Below are positions 7,543 through 16,137 of a DNA stretch of 64,000 bases, piece after piece (positions within the stretch are counted from its first letter, which is position 1; each line of letters begins with the position of its first letter). The stretch is from the NCBI RefSeq assembly GCF_003604195.1, contig NZ_QXGR01000002.1:186001-250000 (forward strand). Direction: 5' to 3'. The notes under the pieces were generated by a model, which saw only the letters and a list, made by a program, of their open reading frames with translations, ran no database searches and was not told where the DNA came from. A program made the translations under genes and the position numbers. Origin of the DNA: Simplicispira lacusdiani (GTDB lineage: Bacteria > Pseudomonadota > Gammaproteobacteria > Burkholderiales > Burkholderiaceae_C).

Positions 7543-8777
7543 GAAGTCTCCTCCGCTGCGGCTTGGGTACGCGCCCTCTGCAAGCCTGCCTCAAACGCCT
7601 GCGCCACGGCCTCCCACGTCTGCCCTTTTGCATAGGCTTCCGCGCGCGCACTCAAGGCATGGCGGCGCTCGTCATCCTGGAGCAATGCACACACTGCATC
7701 CGTCAATGCCTCCGGAGAGGGCGTTGCCAGGCTGGCCACCGTGTCGTCCAGCAGCCATTCCACATTAGCACCACTGTTGGACACCACCGTGCAGCCGCAC
7801 GCCATCAGCTCCAGCGGAAGCAGCGAGGCATTGGTCAGCGACAGCACCAGGGCGACATCGCATTGGCTGTAGAGATCGGGCAAATCGTCGAGCGCGACAG
7901 TGCCACAGGCCAGGTGTGGAAAAGGAATCTGGTAACCCGAAGTGTCCCAGCCCGCCAGCACGAATTGAGTCTCCGGCAAGCGCTCCCACACCGCATTGAG
8001 CACCAGCATGCCCAACTCAAATGCGCGCCTCGGCGTGGGCGGCCGCGCATAGAAAAATACCCGTCGCACCTGCGGCTCACGCCTCGGCAGCCTGCGGTAG
8101 CGGTCCTGCTCGACACCAAAACCCACCGGATGGGTGGCCATGCCGAATTCCTGCTGCAGCTTCTGCGCCAGCCATTGGCCCGCAGTGATGCCAAAGAAAC
8201 CGAAACGGTATGTGTTCTCCGCCAGCATCCATTCGGAGCCCAGCGCATAAAAATACGGCTCGTAGTCCTGCACGAAATACAGCTTGTGCCGGGCGCCCTG
8301 GAAGGCACGCACTGCATACGCCGTGTCCCAACCCGTGGCCACCGCGAACTCACAGGGCGGCAATGCATCGAGGCCCACCAGCACCTCGGCCTGCAAAGGG
8401 AAAAAATGTTTCCGGATGGCATCGCGCGCCACCGTGGCATCGTGATGCAATGAGGGCGAGCCGATCACGATGGTGGAGCGATAACCCTTTTGCTCCAAAT
8501 GCCAGATCGTGCGGAAAATGTTCAAGTGCCCACCGGAGCCCACATTAAAATCCGGGATAAACCACAGCAGACTGCCAGCCTCTGGCTGTCCAGGCTGGTG
8601 CGGCAACCCATAGGGCATGGCAAACGCGTAGTGGCCCAGCACATCGATGCGCTGCCAGCGTGACGGCCCATGGCGCAAACGGCGCAAAACCATGCGTGCC
8701 GTCGTTGCCATTCCCTCTTGCCGCAGGAGCGCGCGGACACGGCCCACTTTCTGCCAAAAAGTCAAAGTCATGCTCAA
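7530..8777 (-). CDS. Glycosyltransferase, GT4/WsaF-like rhamnosyltransferase
   Basis: Cytoplasmic or peripheral glycosyltransferase of 415 residues. The N-terminal half has LLWFIPDFNVGSGGHLNIFR and YFVQDYEPYFYALGSEW, features of WsaF-type rhamnosyltransferases. The C-terminal half is a GT-B nucleotide-binding fold with FFYARPPTPRRAFELG and SLTNASLLPLELMACG followed by NSGANVEWLL. The first codon is TTG at 8777, overlapping the preceding stop by 4 bases with GGAG just upstream; an ATG lies two codons later. It acts with the neighbouring GT2 enzyme on the O-antigen. Rhamnose as donor is inferred from family likeness and from the rml genes in this window. Confidence 0.83.
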   Translation of the reverse strand: MSMTLTFWQKVGRVRALLRQEGMATTARMVLRRLRHGPSRWQRIDVLGHYAFAMPYGLPHQPGQPEAGSLLWFIPDFNVGSGGHLNIFRTIWHLEQKGYRSTIVIGSPSLHHDATVARDAIRKHFFPLQAEVLVGLDALPPCEFAVATGWDTAYAVRAFQGARHKLYFVQDYEPYFYALGSEWMLAENTYRFGFFGITAGQWLAQKLQQEFGMATHPVGFGVEQDRYRRLPRREPQVRRVFFYARPPTPRRAFELGMLVLNAVWERLPETQFVLAGWDTSGYQIPFPHLACGTVALDDLPDLYSQCDVALVLSLTNASLLPLELMACGCTVVSNSGANVEWLLDDTVASLATPSPEALTDAVCALLQDDERRHALSARAEAYAKGQTWEAVAQAFEAGLQRARTQAAAEETSCVA

Positions 8778-9775
8778 TGGGCTCCAGCACGCTGCAAACG
8801 CTCGTCGCGCGACACCGAGCGCAGCACAAACCGAGGCAGGCGCTCATGCCACGTTCCTAGGTACTGTCCGATCACCCTGGCATATTCGATCAGGCCCATG
8901 GCAAAGGCCTGCCTCAAATAGGCCAGGCCTTTCAGGCCCGGCTGCTCGCGCAGCCAGGCAGCATCGCGACGCGCCAGCAACGCGCCCGAGGCCAGCGCCC
9001 GCAACATGCCGGGCTGCACCCGGTAGCCGAAATAGCGCTGAAACGAGCGCGCCTCGTCAAAATTACGCTGCAGTGTTTCCCATACGCCAAAATCGTGCGA
9101 ATGGAACACGGTGGCCTGTGGCGCGAAGGCCTTGCCGTAGCCCGCCTCGATGATGCGCAAGGCCCAGGTCTGGTCTTCCGCGAAAGCCACCTCGGGCAAC
9201 GGAATGCGCTCCCACACGCTGCGGCGAATGCAGGCATTGTTGCTGGAAAAGAAATGCAACCACTGGCGGTAGCCAGGATCGCGTGCGAAGCGCTCACGGT
9301 CTTCCAGCCGCACCACGGATTGATCGCTGCCAAAACCTGCGAAATGCTGGTCCAGCTCGCGCTGCGTGACCCAGCGCGCCTCGGGGTGTGCACGGTGCGG
9401 CCCGAATGCCCCCGCCACGTCGGGCGCGGCATCGCAGGCTTGCACCAGGTGGCGCAGCCAGTCCGGGCTGGCGGGCCGCGCATCCTGCGTGATAAAAACC
9501 AGAAACTCCCCACGCGCCATGGAAGCCAGCAGATTGCGCGTGCGGCCATGGCCGAATTCGGCGGGGGTAATAGTCTCGACACGGACGCCACGCTGGCGCG
9601 CCAACTCCACGGAGCCATCCGAAGAACCGGAATCCACCACGATGACCTCGAACGCCCAGGGCGCCTGCTGCGCAAGTACCGCATCCAGCACATCGCCCAG
9701 CAGGGCGCCGCCGTTTTTCACGGGAATGAGGATGGAGGCACGTAGGGGATTCATCGTCGGGGAGTTGCTGCCCAT
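8774..9775 (-). CDS. Glycosyltransferase family 2 (rhamnosyltransferase-like)
   Basis: GT-A fold transferase of 333 residues. It opens with ASILIPVKNGG and VIVVDSGSSDGSVELA, has GHGRTRNLLASMARGEFLVFITQDARP as the nucleotide-binding region with the DxD-like QDA, and PEVAFAEDQTWALRIIEAGYG as the acceptor or catalytic segment. It is the first gene of the minus-strand operon that runs to 1314. A promoter-like pair (9859-9886) lies about 85 bases upstream. It probably adds a deoxyhexose during O-antigen synthesis; the linkage is unknown. ATG at 9754 is an alternative start, and no good ribosome site marks either. Confidence 0.86.
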   Translation of the reverse strand: MGSNSPTMNPLRASILIPVKNGGALLGDVLDAVLAQQAPWAFEVIVVDSGSSDGSVELARQRGVRVETITPAEFGHGRTRNLLASMARGEFLVFITQDARPASPDWLRHLVQACDAAPDVAGAFGPHRAHPEARWVTQRELDQHFAGFGSDQSVVRLEDRERFARDPGYRQWLHFFSSNNACIRRSVWERIPLPEVAFAEDQTWALRIIEAGYGKAFAPQATVFHSHDFGVWETLQRNFDEARSFQRYFGYRVQPGMLRALASGALLARRDAAWLREQPGLKGLAYLRQAFAMGLIEYARVIGQYLGTWHERLPRFVLRSVSRDERLQRAGAH

Positions 9776-9858
9776 GCGTTCGCTCGGATCAATGTCACAT
9801 GCCCGAGCGCCACAGAGCTACTCACGTCGACAGGCTTCAGCGATGCACGTAAACGGGC

Positions 9859-9886
9859 ATTGTAATGCGCGCGCATGCGCAAACAA
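9859..9886 (-). promoter_or_regulatory. Candidate sigma-70 promoter for the polysaccharide operon
   Basis: On the minus strand TTGTTT (9886-9881) and TACAAT (9864-9859) are separated by 16 bases, upstream of the first glycosyltransferase gene. The -10 matches the consensus at five of six positions, the -35 is weak. The -35 overlaps the T-rich flank of the hairpin at 9886-9905, so terminator and promoter are packed together. Confidence 0.42.
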
Positions 9887-9905
9887 GGCGCGCCAGGGCG
9901 CGCCT
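9886..9905 (-). terminator. Candidate terminator after the parvulin-like gene
   Basis: A 9-base inverted repeat (AGGCGCGCC / GGCGCGCCT), almost pure G+C, begins 18 bases beyond the stop codon at 9923 and is followed on the minus strand by TTGTTTG. The two-base spacer means the real hairpin would open to a tetraloop with an 8-base stem. The T tract is short, so efficiency is uncertain. Confidence 0.5.
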
Positions 9906-9922
9906 GTGTGTCACGGTGTGAC

Positions 9923-10852
9923 TTACTGCTTGACTTTCTTATTCTTGAACAGCTCGCGGATCGCGGGTTGATTGATCACGACGCCATACTTCTTAAACAT
10001 CTGTTCCTGCAATTGCTTGTTCGACTGCTCGCGGCAGAAGATGACGGCGCGCTTGGAGGCTGACGCCGCCACTTCATCCCATGCAAGAGTCCGACCCTCC
10101 CGCTTGGCGGCCAGATAGAAGAGATAGACAAAATCCCCTTCCGGCACGGGCCCCACCAGTTCACCCTGCTGGGCACCCGCCAAGGCACGCAGGATCGGGA
10201 TTTCTTCGACCATGGTGACCCAACCCAGGTCGCCCTGCGGATCGAGCTTATACACCGCCTCGGCCTGGCGCACCACCTCGTCCAGCTTCTTGGCGCCCGA
10301 TGCAATGGCTTGCGCCTGCATCAGCAGCCATCCGCCTGCCGGCTCGCCTTCCAGCACCATATCCTTGGGCAGCATGACGCGGCTCAGGCGCGCCATCGGC
10401 GGCACCTGGAATGCCTCGGGGTGCTCGTCGTAGTACTTACGGGCCGCCACCACATCGGCGGGAGCCTCGCACGCCGGGCTCATTTTCTTGAGGATGGTGA
10501 GTGCATAGGCATCGTCGAACCGCAGGTGCTTCCGGTCTTCCTGGCGGGCCTCGCCCATTTTTTCACCCTCGTGCATCAGCGTGCGCGTCATGGCCATTTC
10601 ACGCAGCACATTCTCCACACCCCAACTGTTGCGCGCGCTGCCCCGCAGATCCACGCGCCGCGCCAACTGCTCCGACAGATCCTCTTCGGTGATCTTCTCG
10701 CCATTGGCCAGAGTGGCCAGAGTGGCCGGGCCCTCCGTAGCAGATGCCATCGAAACGCCAGCGACAAAAGCCAGCCCCGCAAGCGCGGCCCTCAGGTATT
10801 GTGTTTGCTTTGCCCAAATCATGTTCATGCTTCTGTGTTGATTGATGCTCAC
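9923..10852 (-). CDS. Parvulin-like (EpsD/SurA-type) peptidyl-prolyl isomerase, exported
   Basis: Exported protein of 309 residues resembling EpsD-family or SurA/PpiC foldases. A hydrophobic signal segment (LRAALAGLAFVAGVSMASA) is followed by LATLANGEKITEEDLSEQL, a SurA-like N-domain opening, and a parvulin-like region (VVAARKYYDEHPEAFQVPPMARLSRVMLP, then DLGWVTMVEEIPILRAL and PVPEGDFVYLFYL). GTG at 10852 overlaps the previous stop by 4 bases with GAGG 5 bases upstream; ATG at 10828 would give a shorter signal peptide and is also plausible. Paired with the lipoprotein gene, it may assist folding of an exported protein encoded nearby. Confidence 0.68.
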   Translation of the reverse strand: MSINQHRSMNMIWAKQTQYLRAALAGLAFVAGVSMASATEGPATLATLANGEKITEEDLSEQLARRVDLRGSARNSWGVENVLREMAMTRTLMHEGEKMGEARQEDRKHLRFDDAYALTILKKMSPACEAPADVVAARKYYDEHPEAFQVPPMARLSRVMLPKDMVLEGEPAGGWLLMQAQAIASGAKKLDEVVRQAEAVYKLDPQGDLGWVTMVEEIPILRALAGAQQGELVGPVPEGDFVYLFYLAAKREGRTLAWDEVAASASKRAVIFCREQSNKQLQEQMFKKYGVVINQPAIRELFKNKKVKQ

Positions 10853-11934
10853 TGCCGCCTCTTCGCCTGCTCCCACAAGGGGCCAAACAGGATGTCCACC
10901 GTGTCACCCGACGAGTTGTAGACCACCAGATCACGCTCTCCGTCGGCATCGACGTCGATCCACTGCAACCCTGTTGAATACCCGCTGGTCTGGTGATCCC
11001 GGGTTTCCAGCACCTCCCCCTGAGGGCCCAGGCGCTGCAAGTAGAGGTGCTTGTCGTCCGCCCACACCACGAGATCGTCCGACAGTGGCGCCACGGCGAC
11101 GGCCCCGGTCTGAGGCGCATTGATCCATTGAAGTTCCCCGGTGTCCATGTGGATGCGCGCGTTGCGCCCCCCAGTCTCCAGCGCCACATACAGCCACTGC
11201 CCCGACGGCGAGGGCCGGGCTTGCCGTGCCACCACATTAAAGGTAGCCAGCACCTTGGGCACCCCCGTCAGATTCGAGTCCGGGACCGCCACCACGCGGC
11301 GGTCGTCCAGGCAGGCCGCGGCATACCCCGGTCCCGCAGATCCCGGCAGACGCGCTACGCGCGCAGGGTGCCATGGTGCTTCGCACCAGTGTGTCTTCAC
11401 CACCTTCGCCGCCTCGGCATTGTCCTCGCGCCAGTCGACCCAGGCCACCTCCTTGCCACTATAAGGAGTCACCAGCATCCTGTAGCGGCCTTGCATCGCC
11501 TCCACCAGCACCACATCGCGCGGCGCGAACCCCACATGGGCCTGGTGCACGCGCACCAGACGCTCGCCCTCGATGCGGAAGATATCAATGCTGGAAGAGG
11601 CCTCCACGGCCGCGCCCACCAAGTGGTCCGACAGCCAGACCGCCGAATCCGGGTGGTAGGCCACCGGCTGCTTGTCCAGCCGTCTTGAGGTCCTGCCATT
11701 CAACTGGTGCAGAACCACGGCATTGTTTTCATGCTCGACCACCACCATGCGACAGCCCATGCTGACGCACCTGACCTGACCACCCCAGGCCACTGGCGCT
11801 TCAATCTGAAGACGTGCAGGAGCTTCAATAGATTGCCCACTTCCACTTCCTCCCGGGAGGCTGGACATGGAACACCCCGAGGCCAGCACGGCAATTACCA
11901 AGGAGCACCACCAATAACCCACACCATTCCGCAT
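10849..11934 (-). CDS. Predicted lipoprotein, beta-propeller-like
   Basis: Lipoprotein of 361 residues with a clear lipobox (LASGC, Cys21). The mature part alternates short beta-strand-like stretches (MVVVEHENNAVVLHQL, VLVEAMQGRYRMLVTPYSG, GQWLYVALETGG, DLVVWADDKHLYLQRLG), suggesting a beta-propeller. Near the end, WIDVDADGERDLVVYNSSGD resembles an FG-GAP/VCBS calcium-binding repeat. It overlaps the parvulin-like gene by 4 bases (GTGA), so the two act together. A strong hairpin (11960-11989) lies just 26 bases upstream of its start, so it may depend on read-through or on a promoter within 11990-12059. No function can be assigned. Confidence 0.7.
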   Translation of the reverse strand: MRNGVGYWWCSLVIAVLASGCSMSSLPGGSGSGQSIEAPARLQIEAPVAWGGQVRCVSMGCRMVVVEHENNAVVLHQLNGRTSRRLDKQPVAYHPDSAVWLSDHLVGAAVEASSSIDIFRIEGERLVRVHQAHVGFAPRDVVLVEAMQGRYRMLVTPYSGKEVAWVDWREDNAEAAKVVKTHWCEAPWHPARVARLPGSAGPGYAAACLDDRRVVAVPDSNLTGVPKVLATFNVVARQARPSPSGQWLYVALETGGRNARIHMDTGELQWINAPQTGAVAVAPLSDDLVVWADDKHLYLQRLGPQGEVLETRDHQTSGYSTGLQWIDVDADGERDLVVYNSSGDTVDILFGPLWEQAKRRQ

Positions 11935-11959
11935 TGAACAACTCCATTGTCTCTACCAA

Positions 11960-11989
11960 AAAAAATAGCGCCGTGAGGCGCTATTTTTT
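11960..11989. terminator. Bidirectional rho-independent terminator
   Basis: A perfect stem of AAAAATAGCGCC and its complement, extended by one further A-T pair, closes a GTGA loop (11973-11976) and is flanked by A and T runs on both sides, so it can work in either direction. On the minus strand it lies 70 bases beyond the end of the amber-interrupted gene (12060). Confidence 0.9.
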
Positions 11990-12059
11990 ACTGCTGATTT
12001 AACCGCAGCTAGTTTTTCATAGAAATAGGTGACGCAAGCACCACCTACTTCAAGAAAAA

Positions 12060-13028
12060 TTAACGATGTGCACCCAGCACGGTCTGCACAGCGCCAAAAG
12101 CAGGAGCGCTGATCAGGCTGTAGGTGAAGATTGCGCCGCCGAGCGTGAAGAGGCTCTGACCAGCTGCACCGGAGTAGTCAGCGGGGATTTCCAGACCGGG
12201 GTTCCACTCGATGAAGCCGTCCTTGTGACCAGCGGGCATACCGGGAATGGTTTCGGGATCGAACCAGTCCAGCTCAGCAAAGCTCAGCTTGAAGTTCACC
12301 GACTTGCGGTTCTGTGCGTCGTCATAGGCGTTCACGGTGTGCGTGCCGCGCTGGTCGCCGGTGGACCACACCACGATACGGGTGTCGTTGCCGCTGTTCA
12401 CGACGCCGTCGATGAAGTAGCGCATGCTGAACACGGGAGTCGCGGTAAGACCAGCAGCCTTGGTGGCAGCACCGGCCACACCGGTCAGGCTGGAGGCGCC
12501 CATGGTGGTCAGCTCGGTGGTAGCTGCAGCCAGCGTCAGGTCGCCGTCGATCACGGGCACGAAGGCCACGTCTTGAGCCGTCACGTTCACTTGGAAAGCG
12601 TTGGCGGAGAAATCAACCAGCTAACCAGCCACGCCAGAAGGCATCAGCTCAGCAGCGCCAGCGCAAGCCGTTTGGGCCACGACTGGAGGGCCAGCAGGAA
12701 CGCCACCAGCAGCGAACACCAGGTAGCCGCGCTTGCCTTCCAGGCCAGCACCCGACATAGAGGACCAAACGAAGCCTTGGTAGTCCTTGTCGGTCATCGT
12801 GAAGCAGCCGTCGGTGATGTGCTGCGAGTTCTGATCAAAGAACACCCAGTACAGGGCACGGGTGCCACCGCTTTGGTTGATGATACCAACCGCCGTGGTG
12901 TCGGTAGCGCCGTTGTGGATCACGTTGGGAACCACGAAACCATTGGTGAACGTACCGACAGTGTAGGCTTGTGCCACGCCTGCGGTCATTGCTGCTGCCG
13001 CGACGGCTGCCATTGCAAACTTTTTCAT
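12060..13028 (-). pseudogene. Secreted protein gene interrupted by one in-frame amber codon
   Basis: One reading frame of 323 codons contains a single internal TAG (12623-12621). The first part (13028-12621, 135 residues) starts with a textbook signal peptide (MKKFAMAAVAAAAMTAGVAQA) and ends PSGVAG. After the TAG the frame continues LVDFSANAFQVNVTAQD and stays open for about 186 more residues to TAA at 12060. Codon use and composition look alike on both sides, so the stop is recent, is a sequencing error, or is read through. The gene has AAGGA 8 bases before ATG, a good promoter and a terminator. I do not recognise the family; the product looks like an abundant exported or surface protein. 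Confidence 0.75.
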
Positions 13029-13074
13029 CTTCTCAGTCCTTAAAAATTGAAGGAAGCTTCCCCTTACGGGATAT

Positions 13075-13104
13075 GCAACCCATCCGCCACTTCGTTTGGG
13101 TTGC
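13075..13104 (-). promoter_or_regulatory. Inverted repeat at the predicted 5' end of the mRNA
   Basis: GCAACCCA at 13075-13082 and TGGGTTGC at 13097-13104 are perfect 8-base complements with a 14-base loop. The predicted transcription start (about 13102) falls at the outer edge, so the mRNA would begin with a stem-loop. Such 5' hairpins protect some abundant envelope-protein mRNAs; this role is inferred. Confidence 0.4.
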
Positions 13105-13108
13105 TGCT

Positions 13109-13137
13109 ATCTTAGCTTGAGAGTTTCACGTTTTCAA
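13109..13137 (-). promoter_or_regulatory. Sigma-70 promoter of the secreted-protein gene
   Basis: TTGAAA (13137-13132) and TAAGAT (13114-13109) are separated by exactly 17 bases and lie about 80 bases before the ATG at 13028. Each hexamer matches consensus at five of six or better than four positions, in a locally AT-rich stretch. It is the clearest promoter seen in the window. Confidence 0.7.
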
Positions 13138-13193
13138 TCAAACACCTCCAGAAAACAACATCCATCACGTTTGTTGCAGACAAACAACGCAAA

Positions 13194-13643
13194 TCACTGC
13201 TTGGCTTCGGGAAACATGACACTCCGGCGCAACACATGGTGCCACACCCCGTCGATGCGGCGCCATTGGTCTTGCGACACGGCCTCCTGATCCTTGATGC
13301 GCAGCAAGGGCAGGCTATAGCGCATCCACACATCCACCACGGCATCGTCGCCCTCCAGGCTGCGCACGCCCCGCACTTCCACGGCGTCATAAACAATACC
13401 GCCCCGCTTGAGGTAAGCCTCCAGCGTCAGGCTCTGGTCCTTGGAGGCGGCTTCGTATTTCCAGGCCTCCAGGCGGTCGTTGGCCTGCACCAGCTTCCAG
13501 TAGGCTTGCGCGCGCTGCGCCAGGTCTGCGTTGCCGCCGGCGGACGGAGCGCCCGCTCCCGTGGCGCAACCCGCCAGCACGGCGAGCATGGCAGGCGCCG
13601 CCAGGCGAGCCAGCAGTTGGCGGCGCGTCGATTGCATGGTCAT
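13194..13643 (-). CDS. Small lipoprotein at the end of the type II secretion operon
   Basis: Lipoprotein of 149 residues. The N-terminus MTMQSTRRQLLARLAAPAMLAVLAGC has a lipobox (LAGC, Cys26) and a twin-arginine pair ahead of the hydrophobic core, so a Tat route is possible. The mature domain (LAQRAQAYWKLVQANDRLEAWKYE, VDVWMRYSLPLLR, WRRIDGVWHHVLRR) has the look of a small NTF2-like or SnoaL-like fold. ATG at 13643 was chosen because GGAG lies 8 bases upstream; an earlier ATG at 13688 would spoil the signal. The gene follows gspD by 52 bases and probably shares its transcript. Function unknown; a pilotin-like role for the secretin is possible but unproven. Confidence 0.72.
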   Translation of the reverse strand: MTMQSTRRQLLARLAAPAMLAVLAGCATGAGAPSAGGNADLAQRAQAYWKLVQANDRLEAWKYEAASKDQSLTLEAYLKRGGIVYDAVEVRGVRSLEGDDAVVDVWMRYSLPLLRIKDQEAVSQDQWRRIDGVWHHVLRRSVMFPEAKQ

Positions 13644-13695
13644 GGTTTGTTCTCCTGTCAAAAATCCGGATAGATATATTCTGGGCACACCAAGT

Positions 13696-16092
13696 TCACC
13701 GCTGCTGCGCCGGGGCGTCTTCGCGCAACGGCGGGGGCGATTGCAGCGACATGGCGCGCATGCGCTGGCGCAGTTCGGCGCTGGCGGCGCGCAGCTGGTC
13801 GTCGTCCTCTAGTGCGCGCGGCGTCATGAGCACCAGCAGTTCGGTGCGTTCGCGCTTGTTGCTGTTGGTGGAAAACAACGCGCCCAGCACAGGGATGTCG
13901 GCCAGCACGGGCACGCCGCTGTTGCCGGTGGTGTCGTTCTCGCGGATCATGCCGCCCAGCACGATGGGCTCGCCGGAGCGGACGGCCACGCGGCTCTGGA
14001 TCTGCCGGGTGAGGAAGTTGCGCTGCCCGGTGGCTGCGTCGATTTCGCCCACATCCGTGACTTGCTGCACGATATCCATGGTGATGAGCCCGCCCGCGTT
14101 GACCGAAGGCGTGACGGAAAGCATCACGCCCGTGTCTTTGTAAGTGATGGACTCGGTCACGATCGTGCCCGTGGACGAGGTGGAGTTCTTGACGGGCTGC
14201 TGCTTGCCGATCTGGATGGTGGCATTGTGGTTGTCCAGCACCAGCACCGAGGGGTTGGACAACACGCGCAATTGCGATTTTTCGGCCAGCGCGTTGAGCG
14301 TGGCACGGATCACGCCCGCCTTATTGAGTATGGTGTACGAGAACCCAGGCTGTTTGGCGCCAATACCGCCGCTCTCACGCATGTTGAGCAGGGCCTGGCC
14401 TTCGCGCCCGCCGCCAATACTGTTCTGCACGAACCACTCCACGCCGTATTCCAGGTTGCCCGTGAGGCTGACCTCGACGATGCTGGCCTCGATCAGCACC
14501 TGCATGGGGGCCTTGTCGAGTTCGCGCAATGCCTGTTCGATGCGGCGGTATTCGGTGCGTGGCGCACGGATGAGCAGCGCATTGCGTTTTTCGTCGGCCA
14601 CCACGCGCACATTGCCGTCGAGCTGATTGACGGACGTCAATGGCGCATTGCTGGCATTGCCCGTGACGGGCGCGGCCATGGGCGCGCCGCTGGCGGTTCC
14701 TGTGCCGGTGGTGGTTTTCGCGGCGCTGGTGGTGGCTGCCGTACCGCCCCCCACCGCACCCGCCGCCTGGGCAAATTGCGTGGGCGCCGCGCCGGACGCC
14801 ACGCCGGCCTTGGCGCGGGAGGTGTCGTTGCCGAACAGTCCATTGAGCATTTCAGCCAGGTGGGTGGCCGAGCCGTTTTGCACGGGATAGACGAAAAGGT
14901 TGGCCTCCAGGGCATCCATGGGGCGGTCGAGGCGGCGGATCCAGGTTTCAACCTGCGTCAGAAGCTGGCTGCGTGGCGTGACCACCACCAGGGCGTTGAG
15001 CCGCTCGACCGGAAACACACGGATGAGGCCATGCAGCGGGTTGGCCTGCATGGCCTGCGCCGCCGCTCCGGTGGAGCCGCCACCCAGCATGGCGCCCGCA
15101 GCACCGGGCATGGCAGCGGCCGCGCCCGGCACGCCGCCTGCCGTAGAGGTGGCGCCGGCGGAGCCGCCATAGGGGTCGGCCGCCCGGTCGGAGCCCAGCA
15201 TGGCCTGCAGCGCGTCGCGCACGACGTTGACACTGGCGTTCTCCAGCACGAACACGCCCAGCGACATGCCGGAGAGGAAGTCCACGTCGAAGGCCTCGAC
15301 CATTTCGAGCCAGCCCCCCAGTTGCGCCTTGCTGCCTTGCAGCACCAGCAGGTTGCGCAGGGTGTCCACATAGACAATGGCTTCGCGCGGCGCGATGGGC
15401 GCCAGGATCTTGGCCATTTCGCCTGCGGCGATGTAATTGAGCGGCACGATCACGGTGCCCGCGCCAGCCAGGTCCTTGAAGCGCGAGGCGCCCACCACGG
15501 GACGCGATCCCACGGTGATGGTGCGCTTGGTCACGTGGTACACGCCCGCGTTGTCACGCACGATGGCCAGGTCGTGCGGCAGAAGCACGGCATCGAGCAC
15601 ATCGAGCACCTGGCCGCGTGGCAGGGGCTGGCGGGTGTGCAGGCTGACGACCACATCGCCCCCCGCGTCGATGGTGTAGTTGAGCTTGAGCAGGTCTCCC
15701 AGCAGCGCCGAGGCCAGGCTGCCCACGCTGATGTTCTCGAAATTGAGCGAAACCCTGTCCCCCGAAGCCAGAACGGGGTCGACCTTGGGCGCCACATCGC
15801 GCTTGAAGAGCTTGTCGTCACCGGGGAACAGGCGCGTGTTGGTGGACGGGCGCTTGTCCGGCATTTTTTCTTGCGCGGTCGCGGGCGATCGCGGGACGCC
15901 AGCCGCTGTCTCGGCGGCCGCCTGCGGCTGGGCCAATGCCACCGATGCCGACTCCTGGGGCGCGGGCGCCACCACGGGGCGCGCCTCATCGGCCACGGCG
16001 GACCCGGATGCGGGAGACGCCGCAGGCGCTTGCAGACTGGCACAGCCAGAAGTCAGCAGCGCCAACAGGAGGAGGGAGGGCCGAATATTCAT
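13696..16092 (-). CDS. gspD: Type II secretion secretin GspD
   Basis: Outer-membrane secretin of 798 residues that forms the type II exit channel. The N-terminus has a lipobox (LTSGC, Cys17), so this secretin is a lipoprotein, as in Xps-type systems. N0 begins with VSLNFENISVGSLASALLGDLLKLNY, N1-N3 follow (IVPLNYIAAGEMAKILAPI, VFVLENASVNVVRDALQAML, VYPVQNGSATHLAEMLNGLFG), and the secretin domain has VLIEASIVEVSLTGNLEYGVEW and VPVLADIPVLGALF. Two Ala/Gly/Thr/Ser-rich linkers interrupt the N-domains at about 305-345 and 425-485. It comes 45 bases after the gspN-like gene. Confidence 0.95.
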   Translation of the reverse strand: MNIRPSLLLLALLTSGCASLQAPAASPASGSAVADEARPVVAPAPQESASVALAQPQAAAETAAGVPRSPATAQEKMPDKRPSTNTRLFPGDDKLFKRDVAPKVDPVLASGDRVSLNFENISVGSLASALLGDLLKLNYTIDAGGDVVVSLHTRQPLPRGQVLDVLDAVLLPHDLAIVRDNAGVYHVTKRTITVGSRPVVGASRFKDLAGAGTVIVPLNYIAAGEMAKILAPIAPREAIVYVDTLRNLLVLQGSKAQLGGWLEMVEAFDVDFLSGMSLGVFVLENASVNVVRDALQAMLGSDRAADPYGGSAGATSTAGGVPGAAAAMPGAAGAMLGGGSTGAAAQAMQANPLHGLIRVFPVERLNALVVVTPRSQLLTQVETWIRRLDRPMDALEANLFVYPVQNGSATHLAEMLNGLFGNDTSRAKAGVASGAAPTQFAQAAGAVGGGTAATTSAAKTTTGTGTASGAPMAAPVTGNASNAPLTSVNQLDGNVRVVADEKRNALLIRAPRTEYRRIEQALRELDKAPMQVLIEASIVEVSLTGNLEYGVEWFVQNSIGGGREGQALLNMRESGGIGAKQPGFSYTILNKAGVIRATLNALAEKSQLRVLSNPSVLVLDNHNATIQIGKQQPVKNSTSSTGTIVTESITYKDTGVMLSVTPSVNAGGLITMDIVQQVTDVGEIDAATGQRNFLTRQIQSRVAVRSGEPIVLGGMIRENDTTGNSGVPVLADIPVLGALFSTNSNKRERTELLVLMTPRALEDDDQLRAASAELRQRMRAMSLQSPPPLREDAPAQQR

Positions 16093-16137
16093 GTCAAGTA
16101 GCTCCGGTGTTTGCTGTGTGTCGCCAGGCAGGTGGCG

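Noticed and set aside
14062..16101. Long plus-strand open frame opposite gspD
   Set aside because: His/Gly/Arg-rich translation with no family likeness, opposite a secure secretin gene.
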